A stretch of DNA of 64,000 nt from Paenibacillus assamensis DSM 18201 (GTDB taxonomy: Bacteria; Bacillota; Bacilli; Paenibacillales; Paenibacillaceae): assembly GCF_000422445.1 (NCBI RefSeq), contig NZ_AULU01000003.1, forward strand, positions 124,001-188,000. Reading direction: 5' to 3'. Positions within the stretch are counted from its first letter, which is position 1; each line of letters begins with the position of its first letter. Of the stretch, positions 36,358 to 44,829 are shown one piece after another. The position numbers were made by a program, and so were the translations under genes. Under the pieces are notes generated by a model. It was not told the DNA's origin. It made no database searches and saw only the letters and a list, made by a program, of their open reading frames with translations.

Positions 36358-38403
36358 ATGCCACGTTATCTTGTTGTAGGCAACGGCAAAATGCTCGTGA
36401 ACCTCGACCAACATGCCTACATTCGTGACATTTACTATCCTTATGTCGGCCAGCTCAATCATGTCGGCGGTCACAAATGTCGACTAGGGGTCTGGGTAGA
36501 CCATCAATTTAGTTGGCTCGATGAACCAGAATGGTCTATTTCAATGGGGTATCGAAGTGAATCCCTTGTCACTAAAGTAGAGGCGCATCATCCTGCTTTA
36601 CAGCTTTCTTTAACGATTGAAGATGCCGTTCACCAACGTGACCCTATATTTTTGCGCAAAGTTCGCATCAAAAATCATACGTCGATAGAACGTGAAGTTC
36701 GCCTCTTTTTCCACCAAGATCTAGTCATCAATGAAACCGAGGTCGGCGATACAGCTGCCTATTATCCAGATCAACGCACGGTTTTCCATTATAAAAAAGA
36801 CCATTACTTCATGTTTAACGCCTGTGCCGAATCAGCCACAAAACCTAACTCGAACAATGATCAGAACTTGGAGCGTGTAACGGGGCGTGAACCGCCCCCT
36901 GCTCTCGATAGCATTTACGAGTTTACAACGGGAATAAAGCGATTTCATCAAGCTGAAGGCACATGGAGAGATGCGGAAGACGGTCGCTTAATGGGCAATG
37001 CCATCGCGCAAGGTTCAGTAGATAGTACGATAAGCTCTAGATCTTATCTTTCACCAAATGGTTTGTCGACTCACTTTTACTGGTTTGCTGCCGGGACACA
37101 TTTGGACGATGTGAAAAAGCTTAATCAGTACGTCCGTGAGAGCGGTCCAGGAAGGCTCATCGATCGAGTGAATACGTATTGGCGCCGTTGGGTGAACAAA
37201 AATAATCCAGATTTCGCGAATTTGGATGAAGCGCTTATCCAGAGCTATAAGCAAAGTCTGCTTATCGTGCGGACGCAGACCGATGCAGAAGGCGCTATTA
37301 TTGCAGCCAATGACACCGATATTATGCAGTTCAACCGCGATCACTACAGTTATATGTGGCCCCGAGATGGCGCACTCGTCGCTAAAGCGATGTCTTCAGC
37401 TGGCTACCATGGCATGATTGAGCCATTCTTTCGCTTCTGTACACGGGCACTCAGCAGTGAAGGCTATTTGTACCATAAATACAATCCAGACGGCACAGTC
37501 GGCTCCAGTTGGCATCCCTATGTGCATGACGGGCGCAGCCAGCTGCCGATTCAAGAAGATGAGACCGCTCTCGTACTGCATGCGCTATGGCATGATTATA
37601 GTGAGCATGGCGATATTGAGCGTCCACAATCGCTTTATCAGTCTCTTATCCGTCAAGCTGCGGGATTTCTGCTCCGTTATACGGATACTCAATTGAACTT
37701 GCCACAGCCAAGCTACGATTTATGGGAAGAACGATATGGCATATTTACGTTTACAGCCTCAGCTGTGTATGGCGGTCTTACCGCAGCCTCTCAATTCGCT
37801 CAGCTATTCGGTGATGATGAACGTGCGGAGCGATATTTGAAAGGCGCCGAACGTATTAAAAGCGGCATTGTTACTCATTTGTGGAATGAAGAAGAAAAAC
37901 GCTTTGCTCGCAGTCTATATCGAAAAGATGGACGTTGGGTACAAGATATGACGCCAGAAAGCAGTATATTTGGCATTTATGAGTTTGGCGTGCTGCCGCC
38001 CAAAGATCCAAAAGTACGCTCAACGATGAGTAAGCTGCAAAATAGCTTAACGATCCGTACTTCTGTCGGTGGAATCGCTCGCTATTGGCAAGATTATTAT
38101 TTCCAACGATGTTCGGACATGAATATCGCCCCAGGGAATCCTTGGATTATTTGCACACTTTGGTTTGCTGCCTATGAGATAGCAATAGCTGAAAACTTAG
38201 CCGATTTGCAGCAACCATTGGAAACGCTTCGCTGGACGGTTCGTCATGCATTACCAAGCGGTATGCTGCCTGAGCAGCTCGATCCCTTTACAGGCGCTCC
38301 GCTCTCGGTAGCTCCACTTACTTGGTCACACGCCACGTATGTGGATACCGTGCTTAAATATGTAAAGAGGTATAAGGAACTTGATTCAGCTCCGTCTATG
38401 TAA
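36358..38403 (+). CDS. Glycoside hydrolase family 15 (glucoamylase-like)
   Basis: 681 residues, no signal peptide, so cytoplasmic. An N-terminal beta-sandwich (about 1-270) precedes an (alpha/alpha)6 barrel. Catalytic regions: MWPRDGALVAKAM, the general acid in SYDLWEERYG (Glu457/458) and the general base Glu639 in GMLPEQLDPFTG. GH15 enzymes release glucose from the ends of alpha-glucans or act on alpha-linked disaccharides. AAGGAAGTGA precedes the ATG and only 4 bases separate it from the previous stop. Last gene of the operon, followed by a hairpin; it would provide the degradative arm for a glucan made by the GH57-GT4 protein. Confidence 0.92.
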   Translation: MPRYLVVGNGKMLVNLDQHAYIRDIYYPYVGQLNHVGGHKCRLGVWVDHQFSWLDEPEWSISMGYRSESLVTKVEAHHPALQLSLTIEDAVHQRDPIFLRKVRIKNHTSIEREVRLFFHQDLVINETEVGDTAAYYPDQRTVFHYKKDHYFMFNACAESATKPNSNNDQNLERVTGREPPPALDSIYEFTTGIKRFHQAEGTWRDAEDGRLMGNAIAQGSVDSTISSRSYLSPNGLSTHFYWFAAGTHLDDVKKLNQYVRESGPGRLIDRVNTYWRRWVNKNNPDFANLDEALIQSYKQSLLIVRTQTDAEGAIIAANDTDIMQFNRDHYSYMWPRDGALVAKAMSSAGYHGMIEPFFRFCTRALSSEGYLYHKYNPDGTVGSSWHPYVHDGRSQLPIQEDETALVLHALWHDYSEHGDIERPQSLYQSLIRQAAGFLLRYTDTQLNLPQPSYDLWEERYGIFTFTASAVYGGLTAASQFAQLFGDDERAERYLKGAERIKSGIVTHLWNEEEKRFARSLYRKDGRWVQDMTPESSIFGIYEFGVLPPKDPKVRSTMSKLQNSLTIRTSVGGIARYWQDYYFQRCSDMNIAPGNPWIICTLWFAAYEIAIAENLADLQQPLETLRWTVRHALPSGMLPEQLDPFTGAPLSVAPLTWSHATYVDTVLKYVKRYKELDSAPSM

Positions 38404-38411
38404 CATACGCA

Positions 38412-38455
38412 GCCCTGCAGTTAGCACTTCGTTCCTATAGTGCTTGCTGCGGGGC
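38412..38455 (+). terminator. Terminator-like hairpin after GH15
   Basis: GCCCTGCAGTTAGCACT pairs with AGTGCTTGCTGCGGGGC with three mismatches around a 10-base loop, followed by ATATTTGTT. The 405-base gap to the catalase gene otherwise holds only the catalase promoter and PerR box near its end; 38456-38685 shows nothing else. Confidence 0.65.
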
Positions 38456-38685
38456 ATATTTGTTGGTTTCCTTATGTATCCATTCATGAGAGATAATGAT
38501 GAACACCGCCTCTCCCCTTCACACCTAATCGGTGATTAAATAAGCCAACAAAGTGGTAAAGAAAAAGAAAGCAAACAAGTAACCGTTAGCAGAGGCAGTC
38601 ATTTTAACCCGCTACCTTTTCAAGTGTACTAGATGGGCGAATTCCTACATACGTTATATCGTTGCATCTTTTTTTGTTATGCAGC

Positions 38686-38713
38686 TTGATTATTGTTTTT
38701 ATTTAATTATAAT
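38686..38713 (+). promoter_or_regulatory. Promoter of the catalase gene
   Basis: TTGATT and TATAAT are separated by 16 bases, about 95 bases before the start codon, in an A/T-rich tract. Confidence 0.7.
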
Positions 38714-38721
38714 AATTATTA
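38707..38721. promoter_or_regulatory. PerR box overlapping the catalase -10
   Basis: TTATAATAATTATTA matches the PerR consensus TTATAATNATTATAA at 13 of 14 fixed positions and covers the -10 hexamer, the position expected for peroxide-relieved repression of katA. Confidence 0.78.
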
Positions 38722-38808
38722 TTAAGTATTTATTTCTATATTATATTAGATATCATATAACTTATAAATGAATCACTAATAAACCATGGCCTTTAGGGGG
38801 AATCGATT

Positions 38809-40269
38809 ATGACTACGAACAAGCGAACATTGACAACAAGTTGGGGAGCTCCCGTTGGTGATAACCAGAACTCAATGACTGCCGGACATCGTGGACCGAC
38901 CTTAATTCAAGATGTTCATTTGCTGGAGAAACTAGCCCATTTTAATCGCGAGCGCGTACCAGAACGTGTCGTTCATGCAAAAGGTGCCGGCGCACATGGT
39001 TATTTTGAAGTAACAAATGACTTATCTACTTATACAAAAGCAAGCTTCCTGTCTGAGATCGGCAAGCGAACGCCAATGTTTATTCGTTTCTCTACTGTAG
39101 CTGGTGAGTCTGGGTCTGCTGATACGGTACGTGACCCACGTGGATTTGCTGTGAAATTTTATACCGAAGAAGGCAATTACGATTTAGTCGGCAATAATAC
39201 ACCCGTCTTCTTTATTCGCGATGCGATTAAATTTCCTGATTTCATCCATACACAGAAGCGCCATCCGCAGACCCATTTGAAAAACCCGAACGCGGTATGG
39301 GACTTCTGGTCACTATCGCCTGAATCGCTGCACCAAGTCACAATTTTGATGTCGGATCGTGGTATTCCTGCGACTTTGCGGCATATGCATGGCTTCGGCA
39401 GTCACACCTTTAAATGGGTGAACAATGAAGGTCAAGCAGTATGGGTCAAATACCATTTCAAGACAGAACAAGGAATCAAAAACTTGGATGTCGAGCTAGC
39501 CGCTAAGCTTGCTGGTGAAAATCCCGACTACCATACAGAAGATTTGTTCAACGCCATCGATAAGGGCGACTTCCCTGCTTGGACCTTGTATGTGCAGATT
39601 ATGCCGGAGCAAGATGCGAATACGTATCGCTTCGATCCATTTGATGTTACTAAAGTATGGTCACAAAAAGACTATCCATTAATTGAAGTTGGACGTATGG
39701 TGCTTGATCGCAATCCAGAAAACTATTTTGCAGAAGTAGAGCAAGTGACTTTCTCACCAGGTTCTTTCGTTCCAGGTATAGAAGCTTCACCAGATAAAAT
39801 GCTGCAAGGGCGCCTATTTGCTTATTCCGATGCACATCGATATCGAGTAGGCGCTAATCATAATACATTGCCGATTAACTGTCCGCATGCCAAAGTCCAC
39901 AATTATCAACGCGATGGACAAATGCGAGCTGACTCCAACGGAGGCGCTTCTGTCTACTACGAGCCGAATAGCTTCGGTGGACCAACGGAAAGCCCGTCTC
40001 ATGCAACAGCTCCATATACGGTACATGGCGAAGCACAAAGTGTTGCCTATGATCATCATGATCACTATACACAGGCTGGTGATTTGTATCGTTTGCTGTC
40101 AGAAGAAGAACGCAGCCGACTTGTCGACACTATCGTTGCTGCGATGAAGCCTGTTGAGAAGGATGAGATTAAGCTGCGTCAAATTCAGCATTTCTACAAA
40201 GCTGATCCTGAATACGGCAAGCGCGTCGCAGAAGGTCTTGGCATGTATGTTCCGGAAGAAAGCAAGTAA
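38809..40269 (+). CDS. katA: Haem catalase (small-subunit, KatA type)
   Basis: 486 residues, the usual length of clade 3 monofunctional catalases, which disproportionate hydrogen peroxide. The active-site region [25 protein letters not shown] and the N-terminal [20 protein letters not shown] (distal His) are present, with distal Asn in [13 protein letters not shown] and the proximal Tyr in [22 protein letters not shown] precedes the ATG. Regulation by PerR is strongly suggested by the operator over the -10. Monocistronic, closed by a strong terminator. Confidence 0.97.
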   Translation: MTTNKRTLTTSWGAPVGDNQNSMTAGHRGPTLIQDVHLLEKLAHFNRERVPERVVHAKGAGAHGYFEVTNDLSTYTKASFLSEIGKRTPMFIRFSTVAGESGSADTVRDPRGFAVKFYTEEGNYDLVGNNTPVFFIRDAIKFPDFIHTQKRHPQTHLKNPNAVWDFWSLSPESLHQVTILMSDRGIPATLRHMHGFGSHTFKWVNNEGQAVWVKYHFKTEQGIKNLDVELAAKLAGENPDYHTEDLFNAIDKGDFPAWTLYVQIMPEQDANTYRFDPFDVTKVWSQKDYPLIEVGRMVLDRNPENYFAEVEQVTFSPGSFVPGIEASPDKMLQGRLFAYSDAHRYRVGANHNTLPINCPHAKVHNYQRDGQMRADSNGGASVYYEPNSFGGPTESPSHATAPYTVHGEAQSVAYDHHDHYTQAGDLYRLLSEEERSRLVDTIVAAMKPVEKDEIKLRQIQHFYKADPEYGKRVAEGLGMYVPEESK

Positions 40270-40377
40270 GAATCGCTGTTGTAAAGTTGAATGCTTCGTT
40301 CAGCTTGATGACCTTTGAAATCATTTCATTCATTTTACGAATACGAATGAATGTACACTTTCCCTCTCAACATACAA

Positions 40378-40417
40378 ACGGCTAAACCTACAATTCTAGG
40401 TTTAGCCGTCTTTTTTA
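40378..40417 (+). terminator. Terminator after katA
   Basis: ACGGCTAAACCT pairs perfectly with AGGTTTAGCCGT around a 7-base loop, followed by CTTTTTTAT. Confidence 0.92.
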
Positions 40418-40440
40418 TAAAGCAAGTGAGATTACAAACA

Positions 40441-40472
40441 TTTACTTATTTGTTTATTTGTTTATTTATTTG
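40441..40472. repeat. Tetranucleotide-type repeat over a stop codon
   Basis: Alternating TTAT and TTGT units run through the 3' end of the convergent hypothetical gene; its TAA stop (40462-40464) is inside the repeat. Confidence 0.7.
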
Positions 40473-41430
40473 CATCCTCATCAGAAGAAGACCATTCCAG
40501 ATAAAGATAAGTGGAAAGAGTATCCGTGACAGGCTTATATTGCTCATCTGGATAAGTCAGCCGAAAGTTCTTTGCTTCTGTTTCATATCCCCATAATACT
40601 AGCTGCTCAATCATCCACTCTCTCCAATCTGTACAATGAAACATATAATAGTGCTGTGCATCACGAACAAATCCAATTCTCGATTCCAAGGAAGCTCCCT
40701 CCACAAATTTCTGTGCTTCAACCAATTCAATTGAAGCTGAATTTCCTCCGTCGCTCTGCCAATTTAAGCGTGAATGTGATATCTCTCCCACTCCCTCGTC
40801 TTGTTTACCAATTGGAAGCACGCCCAGCCCATTTACCGTTTCAAGAACCATTTTCGAACGCCTATCTGCGCGGATCGACTCTAGCTCGTTCCATAGTAGC
40901 GATCTTTCCATTTTTCTTACTTGGAAATCCTCTCGAAATCGCTCCATTTTATTTTTGGTCTCCTGTAATTGTTCAGCCGTCAATCTAAATTCTTCTTCAT
41001 CCGCTTCTCTCCGCTCTTCTTCCTCTCTTTGTTGAACATAACGCCTATAGTCCTCTTCGCCCGCAAAATGATTAATGAGTAAAGCCTCATCTGCACAATA
41101 AATTTCCAAAAATTGAGCCAAGGTATTTCCTGCATAACGTATCTCTAAACCAACATCCATAGGTGAAACACAAATAATAGGTGCTTTATTTAAATCTTCT
41201 ACCGCTCCGAATTCTGTCAAAAACGCATAATGAATACCGTCCACACCAATCGTTGCAAATGGTATAGAGTCAATCGGTGTACTCAAATAACGACGATCAT
41301 CATCTTTAAGTATATAGAGTCCTATATCTTCACTATCCGAACATCGCTCCTGACGCTCTAGCATTTTTATAATCGAATCAGGAATTTCATATTTACCGTA
41401 CAAATCACGCATAGAGTTAGGAATGTTCAT
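40462..41430 (-). CDS. Unknown protein with possible SMI1/KNR4-like N-terminus and central coiled coil
   Basis: 322 residues, soluble. Residues 55-115 (IPFATIGVDGIHYAFLTEFG, PIICVSPMD, LAQFLEIY) recall SMI1/KNR4 (SUKH) domains, which include toxin-immunity proteins, but the match is weak. A charged helix (REEEERREADEEEFRLTAEQ and onward, about 133-185) follows, and the C-terminal 120 residues are unrecognised. No toxin gene adjoins it. The ATG at 41430 is preceded by GAGAGGAG. Its stop codon lies in a tetranucleotide repeat, so its C-terminus may vary between strains. Confidence 0.7.
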   Translation of the reverse strand: MNIPNSMRDLYGKYEIPDSIIKMLERQERCSDSEDIGLYILKDDDRRYLSTPIDSIPFATIGVDGIHYAFLTEFGAVEDLNKAPIICVSPMDVGLEIRYAGNTLAQFLEIYCADEALLINHFAGEEDYRRYVQQREEEERREADEEEFRLTAEQLQETKNKMERFREDFQVRKMERSLLWNELESIRADRRSKMVLETVNGLGVLPIGKQDEGVGEISHSRLNWQSDGGNSASIELVEAQKFVEGASLESRIGFVRDAQHYYMFHCTDWREWMIEQLVLWGYETEAKNFRLTYPDEQYKPVTDTLSTYLYLEWSSSDEDANK

Positions 41431-41464
41431 CCCATTTCTCCTCTCAAAGTAAAATGATGTCTAA

Positions 41465-41532
41465 TAAAAAAGAGCTTACTTTCTCACCAACGAAATGGGA
41501 TCAGTCCCTCTGCGCTGATGGAAAATAAGCTC
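41465..41532 (-). terminator. Terminator after leuB
   Basis: On the minus strand GAGCTTATTTTC pairs with GAAAGTAAGCTC (one G-U pair), followed by TTTTTTATT. The loop contains a second small stem (GGGACTGATCCC). Confidence 0.75.
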
Positions 41533-41654
41533 AATTACATTCTGTTTCTTCCTTTATATATACCGTAACATACAGCACCTATTTGCGTACGATCGATAAG
41601 TCTTCTAGCATATCTCTAATATAGGCGTTAACACACTTTCCGTTACTGTCAAGA

Positions 41655-42749
41655 TTAAGCTTGAACAGCTGCTCCCTCTAATGCATTAGCAATAAGGTCG
41701 CCCATCTCAGTTGTGCTTAGTGCCTGAGCACGATCCGCAGCAATATCGCCTGTGCGATGTCCAGCATCCAGCACCTGCTTCACAGCGCTCTCAATCGCGT
41801 CCGCAGCTTCACTATAGCCGAATGTTAAACGATACATAAGTGCCACCGAAAGGATAGTCGCGATTGGATTCGCAACGCCTTGTCCTGCAATGTCTGGTGC
41901 TGAACCATGTACAGGCTCATACAAACCGAAGCTGCCTTCGCCAAGCGATGCAGAAGAAAGCATGCCGATCGAGCCGGTAAGCATTGCTGCTTCATCACTC
42001 AAAATATCGCCGAACATATTTTCCGTTACGATAACATCAAAGCTGGATGGACGGCGCAGCAGCTGCATCGCACAGTTATCAACGAGTACATGTTCCACTT
42101 CAACATCTGGATAATCTGGTGCAATACGATTCACCGTCTCACGCCATAGACGGGATGTCTCCAACACATTCGCTTTATCGACAGAAGCAAGCTTCTTGCG
42201 ACGTTTCTGCGCTACTTCGAATGCTTGGCGTACAATACGTTCAACTTCTGTTACGTTGTAAACACATGTATCAACTGCTTCTTCACCATGAGCACCTTCA
42301 CGGCGGAACTTCTCACCGAAGTAAATGCCGCCTGTCAATTCACGTACAACGATAAGATCTGTGCCTTCCAACACTTCTGGCTTAAGTGTGGAAGCGTCTT
42401 TCAAGCAATCAAATACGACTGCCGGGCGCAAGTTCGAGAACAATCCCAGCTCTTTACGAATACCGAGCAAGCCTGTCTCTGGACGAAGTTCTTTCGAGTT
42501 GTTGTCCCATTTCGGTCCACCAACTGCACCTAAAAGCACTGCATCCGCACGTTTACAAATTTCGAGTGTTTCTTGCGGAAGCGGTGTTCCCTTTTCATCG
42601 ATTGCAATACCGCCGAACAAACCGTGCTCAAATGCAAATTTTAAACCAAACAATTCCTCCGTACGTTTCATAACCTTAATCGCCTCAGCTACTACTTCTG
42701 GACCAATGCCGTCACCTGCAATAACTGCAATCTTTTTAACCTCTGTCAT
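41655..42749 (-). CDS. leuB: 3-isopropylmalate dehydrogenase
   Basis: 364 residues. NAD-dependent oxidative decarboxylation of 3-isopropylmalate in leucine synthesis. Signatures: [16 protein letters not shown] at the N-terminus, [11 protein letters not shown], the substrate-binding [10 protein letters not shown] with Arg, Lys and Asp further on ([30 protein letters not shown]), and [18 protein letters not shown] near the C-terminus. GAAGGAG precedes the ATG. It is separated from leuA by a sigma/anti-sigma pair on the other strand, so it needs its own promoter; the 343-base upstream gap is A/T-rich and I could not choose a promoter with confidence. Confidence 0.97.
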   Translation of the reverse strand: MTEVKKIAVIAGDGIGPEVVAEAIKVMKRTEELFGLKFAFEHGLFGGIAIDEKGTPLPQETLEICKRADAVLLGAVGGPKWDNNSKELRPETGLLGIRKELGLFSNLRPAVVFDCLKDASTLKPEVLEGTDLIVVRELTGGIYFGEKFRREGAHGEEAVDTCVYNVTEVERIVRQAFEVAQKRRKKLASVDKANVLETSRLWRETVNRIAPDYPDVEVEHVLVDNCAMQLLRRPSSFDVIVTENMFGDILSDEAAMLTGSIGMLSSASLGEGSFGLYEPVHGSAPDIAGQGVANPIATILSVALMYRLTFGYSEAADAIESAVKQVLDAGHRTGDIAADRAQALSTTEMGDLIANALEGAAVQA

Positions 42750-43031
42750 ATCCGCTCGCTCCTTCTCTCCGTATGTATGTAAGAAAACACTCCTGATCCA
42801 GTAATCCCATACCTTATTATTCCTTACATTTTATCGTACACCACCTCAGATGACTAAGATATAAAATCTATTATCTTAATAGGCTGTATCTATAAAGCTG
42901 AGATTATAGTCTATTTTCAATGAGTATATGTAAAAAGTGATATTATTTTAGAGCAAGAATGAACCGTTTCGGCTTTTACGGCCTCTAAGTATACATAGAG
43001 TTATTCATTTTAAAAATAAGTCTGCACCTTT

Positions 43032-43045
43032 TGTTTATGTAAACA
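43032..43045. repeat. Small palindrome upstream of the ECF sigma gene
   Basis: TGTTTA-TG-TAAACA, a perfect inverted repeat about 48 bases before the sigma start codon, in the shared leuB/sigma intergenic region. It could be an operator; no regulator is identified. Confidence 0.4.
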
Positions 43046-43092
43046 TTAACATTCCATCCTTTTAACCAAAGCTGCCAAGGAGGTTCACCAAT

Positions 43093-43626
43093 GTGTCTAC
43101 ACCACTAGATGTTCAGCAAGCACAGCAAGGAGACCGTGAAGCTTTTGTCCGACTAATACGAGCCTATGAAGCTAACATGTATGCCTTCTCACGTACGATG
43201 CTGCCATCAGACGAAGATTGCGCGGATGCGATTCAAGAGACGATTCTCCTTGCCTATCGATCCATAGCAACATTGAGAGAAGCTGCTTATTTCAAAACAT
43301 GGCTGTTCCGCATTTTAATTCACGAATGCAGTCGTATTCGCAAAAATAAAGCTAAACATCAATTGCTCGCCACCGATATAAACAATCAGCCAGAACAAAC
43401 GTTGGCGTATGAAGCCATCGATATACAAGATGCCGTTCAACGACTAGAACCATCTATTCGCATGGTTATTCAACTGCATTATTTTGAAGATTTAACTGTT
43501 AAGCAAATTGCCGAAATGATAGATATTCGTGAGGGAACCGTTAAATCTCGACTACATCGAGCACGTAACCTATTAGGGCAGTACTTAACCGATTCAGAAA
43601 AGGAGGCAGAATATGAAACGTGTTAA
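43093..43626 (+). CDS. ECF-type RNA polymerase sigma factor
   Basis: 177 residues. Region 2 (about 10-80: DREAFVRLIRAYEANMYAFS, DEDCADAIQETILLAYRSI, FKTWLFRILIHEC) and region 4 with its helix-turn-helix (LHYFEDLTVKQIAEMIDIRE, then GTVKSRLHRARNLL) are complete. It redirects RNA polymerase to a stress regulon; targets are unknown. The start is GTG with AAGGAGG 9 bases upstream; the nearby ATG at 43091 is in another frame and stops at once. Its last 14 bases overlap the anti-sigma gene, so the pair is coupled. Confidence 0.94.
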   Translation: MSTPLDVQQAQQGDREAFVRLIRAYEANMYAFSRTMLPSDEDCADAIQETILLAYRSIATLREAAYFKTWLFRILIHECSRIRKNKAKHQLLATDINNQPEQTLAYEAIDIQDAVQRLEPSIRMVIQLHYFEDLTVKQIAEMIDIREGTVKSRLHRARNLLGQYLTDSEKEAEYETC

Positions 43627-44761
43627 TCAGGACAAGCTGGATCAACAGCTTAAAGAAGAGCTGCATCGGACACAGCAAGCAATTCCAGCAGTTGTGCAGC
43701 AGCGCATTGACGATACATTAAGTAAGCTGCTCGAGGATACACATGAACATGCACCCGCCCAATCTATACCACTGCCACTGCCAATAGCAGCGCCAACATC
43801 TACCCGCTCCACTCGTAGAGCCAATAAAATATGGTTGTGGACAGCACCTGCTGCTGCGATATTACTCGGTGCCGCTATCATTTCTACTGCCTATTACTCA
43901 CCAGTTATAGACTCGCCCGTTACAAAAGGAGCGCTTAAACAAATTCCTGGAATACTAGTTTCTGAAACGAAGTCCTTGTTCAAAATGTCCAACGATCTTG
44001 GCTTGCAAATAGCCGCTGAACAGAAAGTCGTTGAACAATTAGAAGATAATACGGTAATTTATGATTCAATTCGTATGCAAGTAAAGGAAATATTGTACGA
44101 CGGTAATCGTCTCTCAATCGGTGCTACCTTGCAATATGACGAGCCTGTCACTCGAGAGATGTTAGATGAAATCCAAGAGGAGCTACTTATCAACGGGGAA
44201 TTTACACACCCAGGACACTCGAAAGAATTCAAAAAAATAGACGAATATACGTATGCTATTATTCTCAATTACAGGCTTCCTGATCTAGCTAACATCTTTG
44301 AAGCTCAAATTGTTTTCATGCATCCTGCTTATCCAGATCATAGATGGTCATTCACATTTCCTGTAACAAGTACGAATGATAAGCAGGTATATCCTTTGAG
44401 CTTCTCGGCTGTGCAGCAAGGAATGGAATTTAAAGCACGAGAACTGATCGTAACTCCTTATTCCTCCGCACTAGAATTTATATATAAACAAGATGTGAAA
44501 AATACAGAAACCCTTTCCTTGCGTATTCAAATTGAAGATGAGCAAGGGCAAGTTCTTCATTGGGTGGGCGGAGGCGGTAGTATAGACAGAACAAAAAATG
44601 GTGTTAAGGAAAAACGTATACGCTATGCATTTAACCCCATTGCAAAAAATTCAACTAAACATCTTGTCATCAAGCCTTACATTCAGCCTGTGATTAATAA
44701 AAGAGAGAGTAAGAAGCAATTCATTAAAGAGTTCGAATTCACCATTCCACTCACGAATTAA
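43613..44761 (+). CDS. DUF4179-type membrane anti-sigma factor
   Basis: 382 residues. A cytoplasmic N-terminal segment of about 60 residues (predicted to hold the sigma factor), one membrane helix near 65-88 (IWLWTAPAAAILLGAAIIST), and a large extracellular part of about 290 residues with the DUF4179 pattern (VYDSIRMQVKEILYDGNRLSIGATL-like segment, then beta-rich repeats). It should inhibit the co-encoded ECF factor until an envelope signal is sensed. The AAGGAGG site lies inside the sigma gene. A bidirectional terminator follows. Confidence 0.85.
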   Translation: MKRVNQDKLDQQLKEELHRTQQAIPAVVQQRIDDTLSKLLEDTHEHAPAQSIPLPLPIAAPTSTRSTRRANKIWLWTAPAAAILLGAAIISTAYYSPVIDSPVTKGALKQIPGILVSETKSLFKMSNDLGLQIAAEQKVVEQLEDNTVIYDSIRMQVKEILYDGNRLSIGATLQYDEPVTREMLDEIQEELLINGEFTHPGHSKEFKKIDEYTYAIILNYRLPDLANIFEAQIVFMHPAYPDHRWSFTFPVTSTNDKQVYPLSFSAVQQGMEFKARELIVTPYSSALEFIYKQDVKNTETLSLRIQIEDEQGQVLHWVGGGGSIDRTKNGVKEKRIRYAFNPIAKNSTKHLVIKPYIQPVINKRESKKQFIKEFEFTIPLTN

Positions 44762-44788
44762 ATTCGATTCGCTCTTGAAACGTCAAAA

Positions 44789-44820
44789 CCCGCTATCCAG
44801 TAACGATAGCGGGTCTTCAT
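44789..44820. terminator. Bidirectional terminator between anti-sigma gene and leuA
   Basis: CCCGCTATC pairs perfectly with GATAGCGGG around a 7-base loop, with TCTTCATTT on the plus side and TTTTGACG on the minus side. It lies between convergent stops. Confidence 0.85.
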
Positions 44821-44829
44821 TTGTTCTAA

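Noticed and set aside
42750-43030. leuB promoter candidates such as TATAAT near 42913 on the minus strand.
   Set aside because: No -35 with acceptable spacing could be matched.
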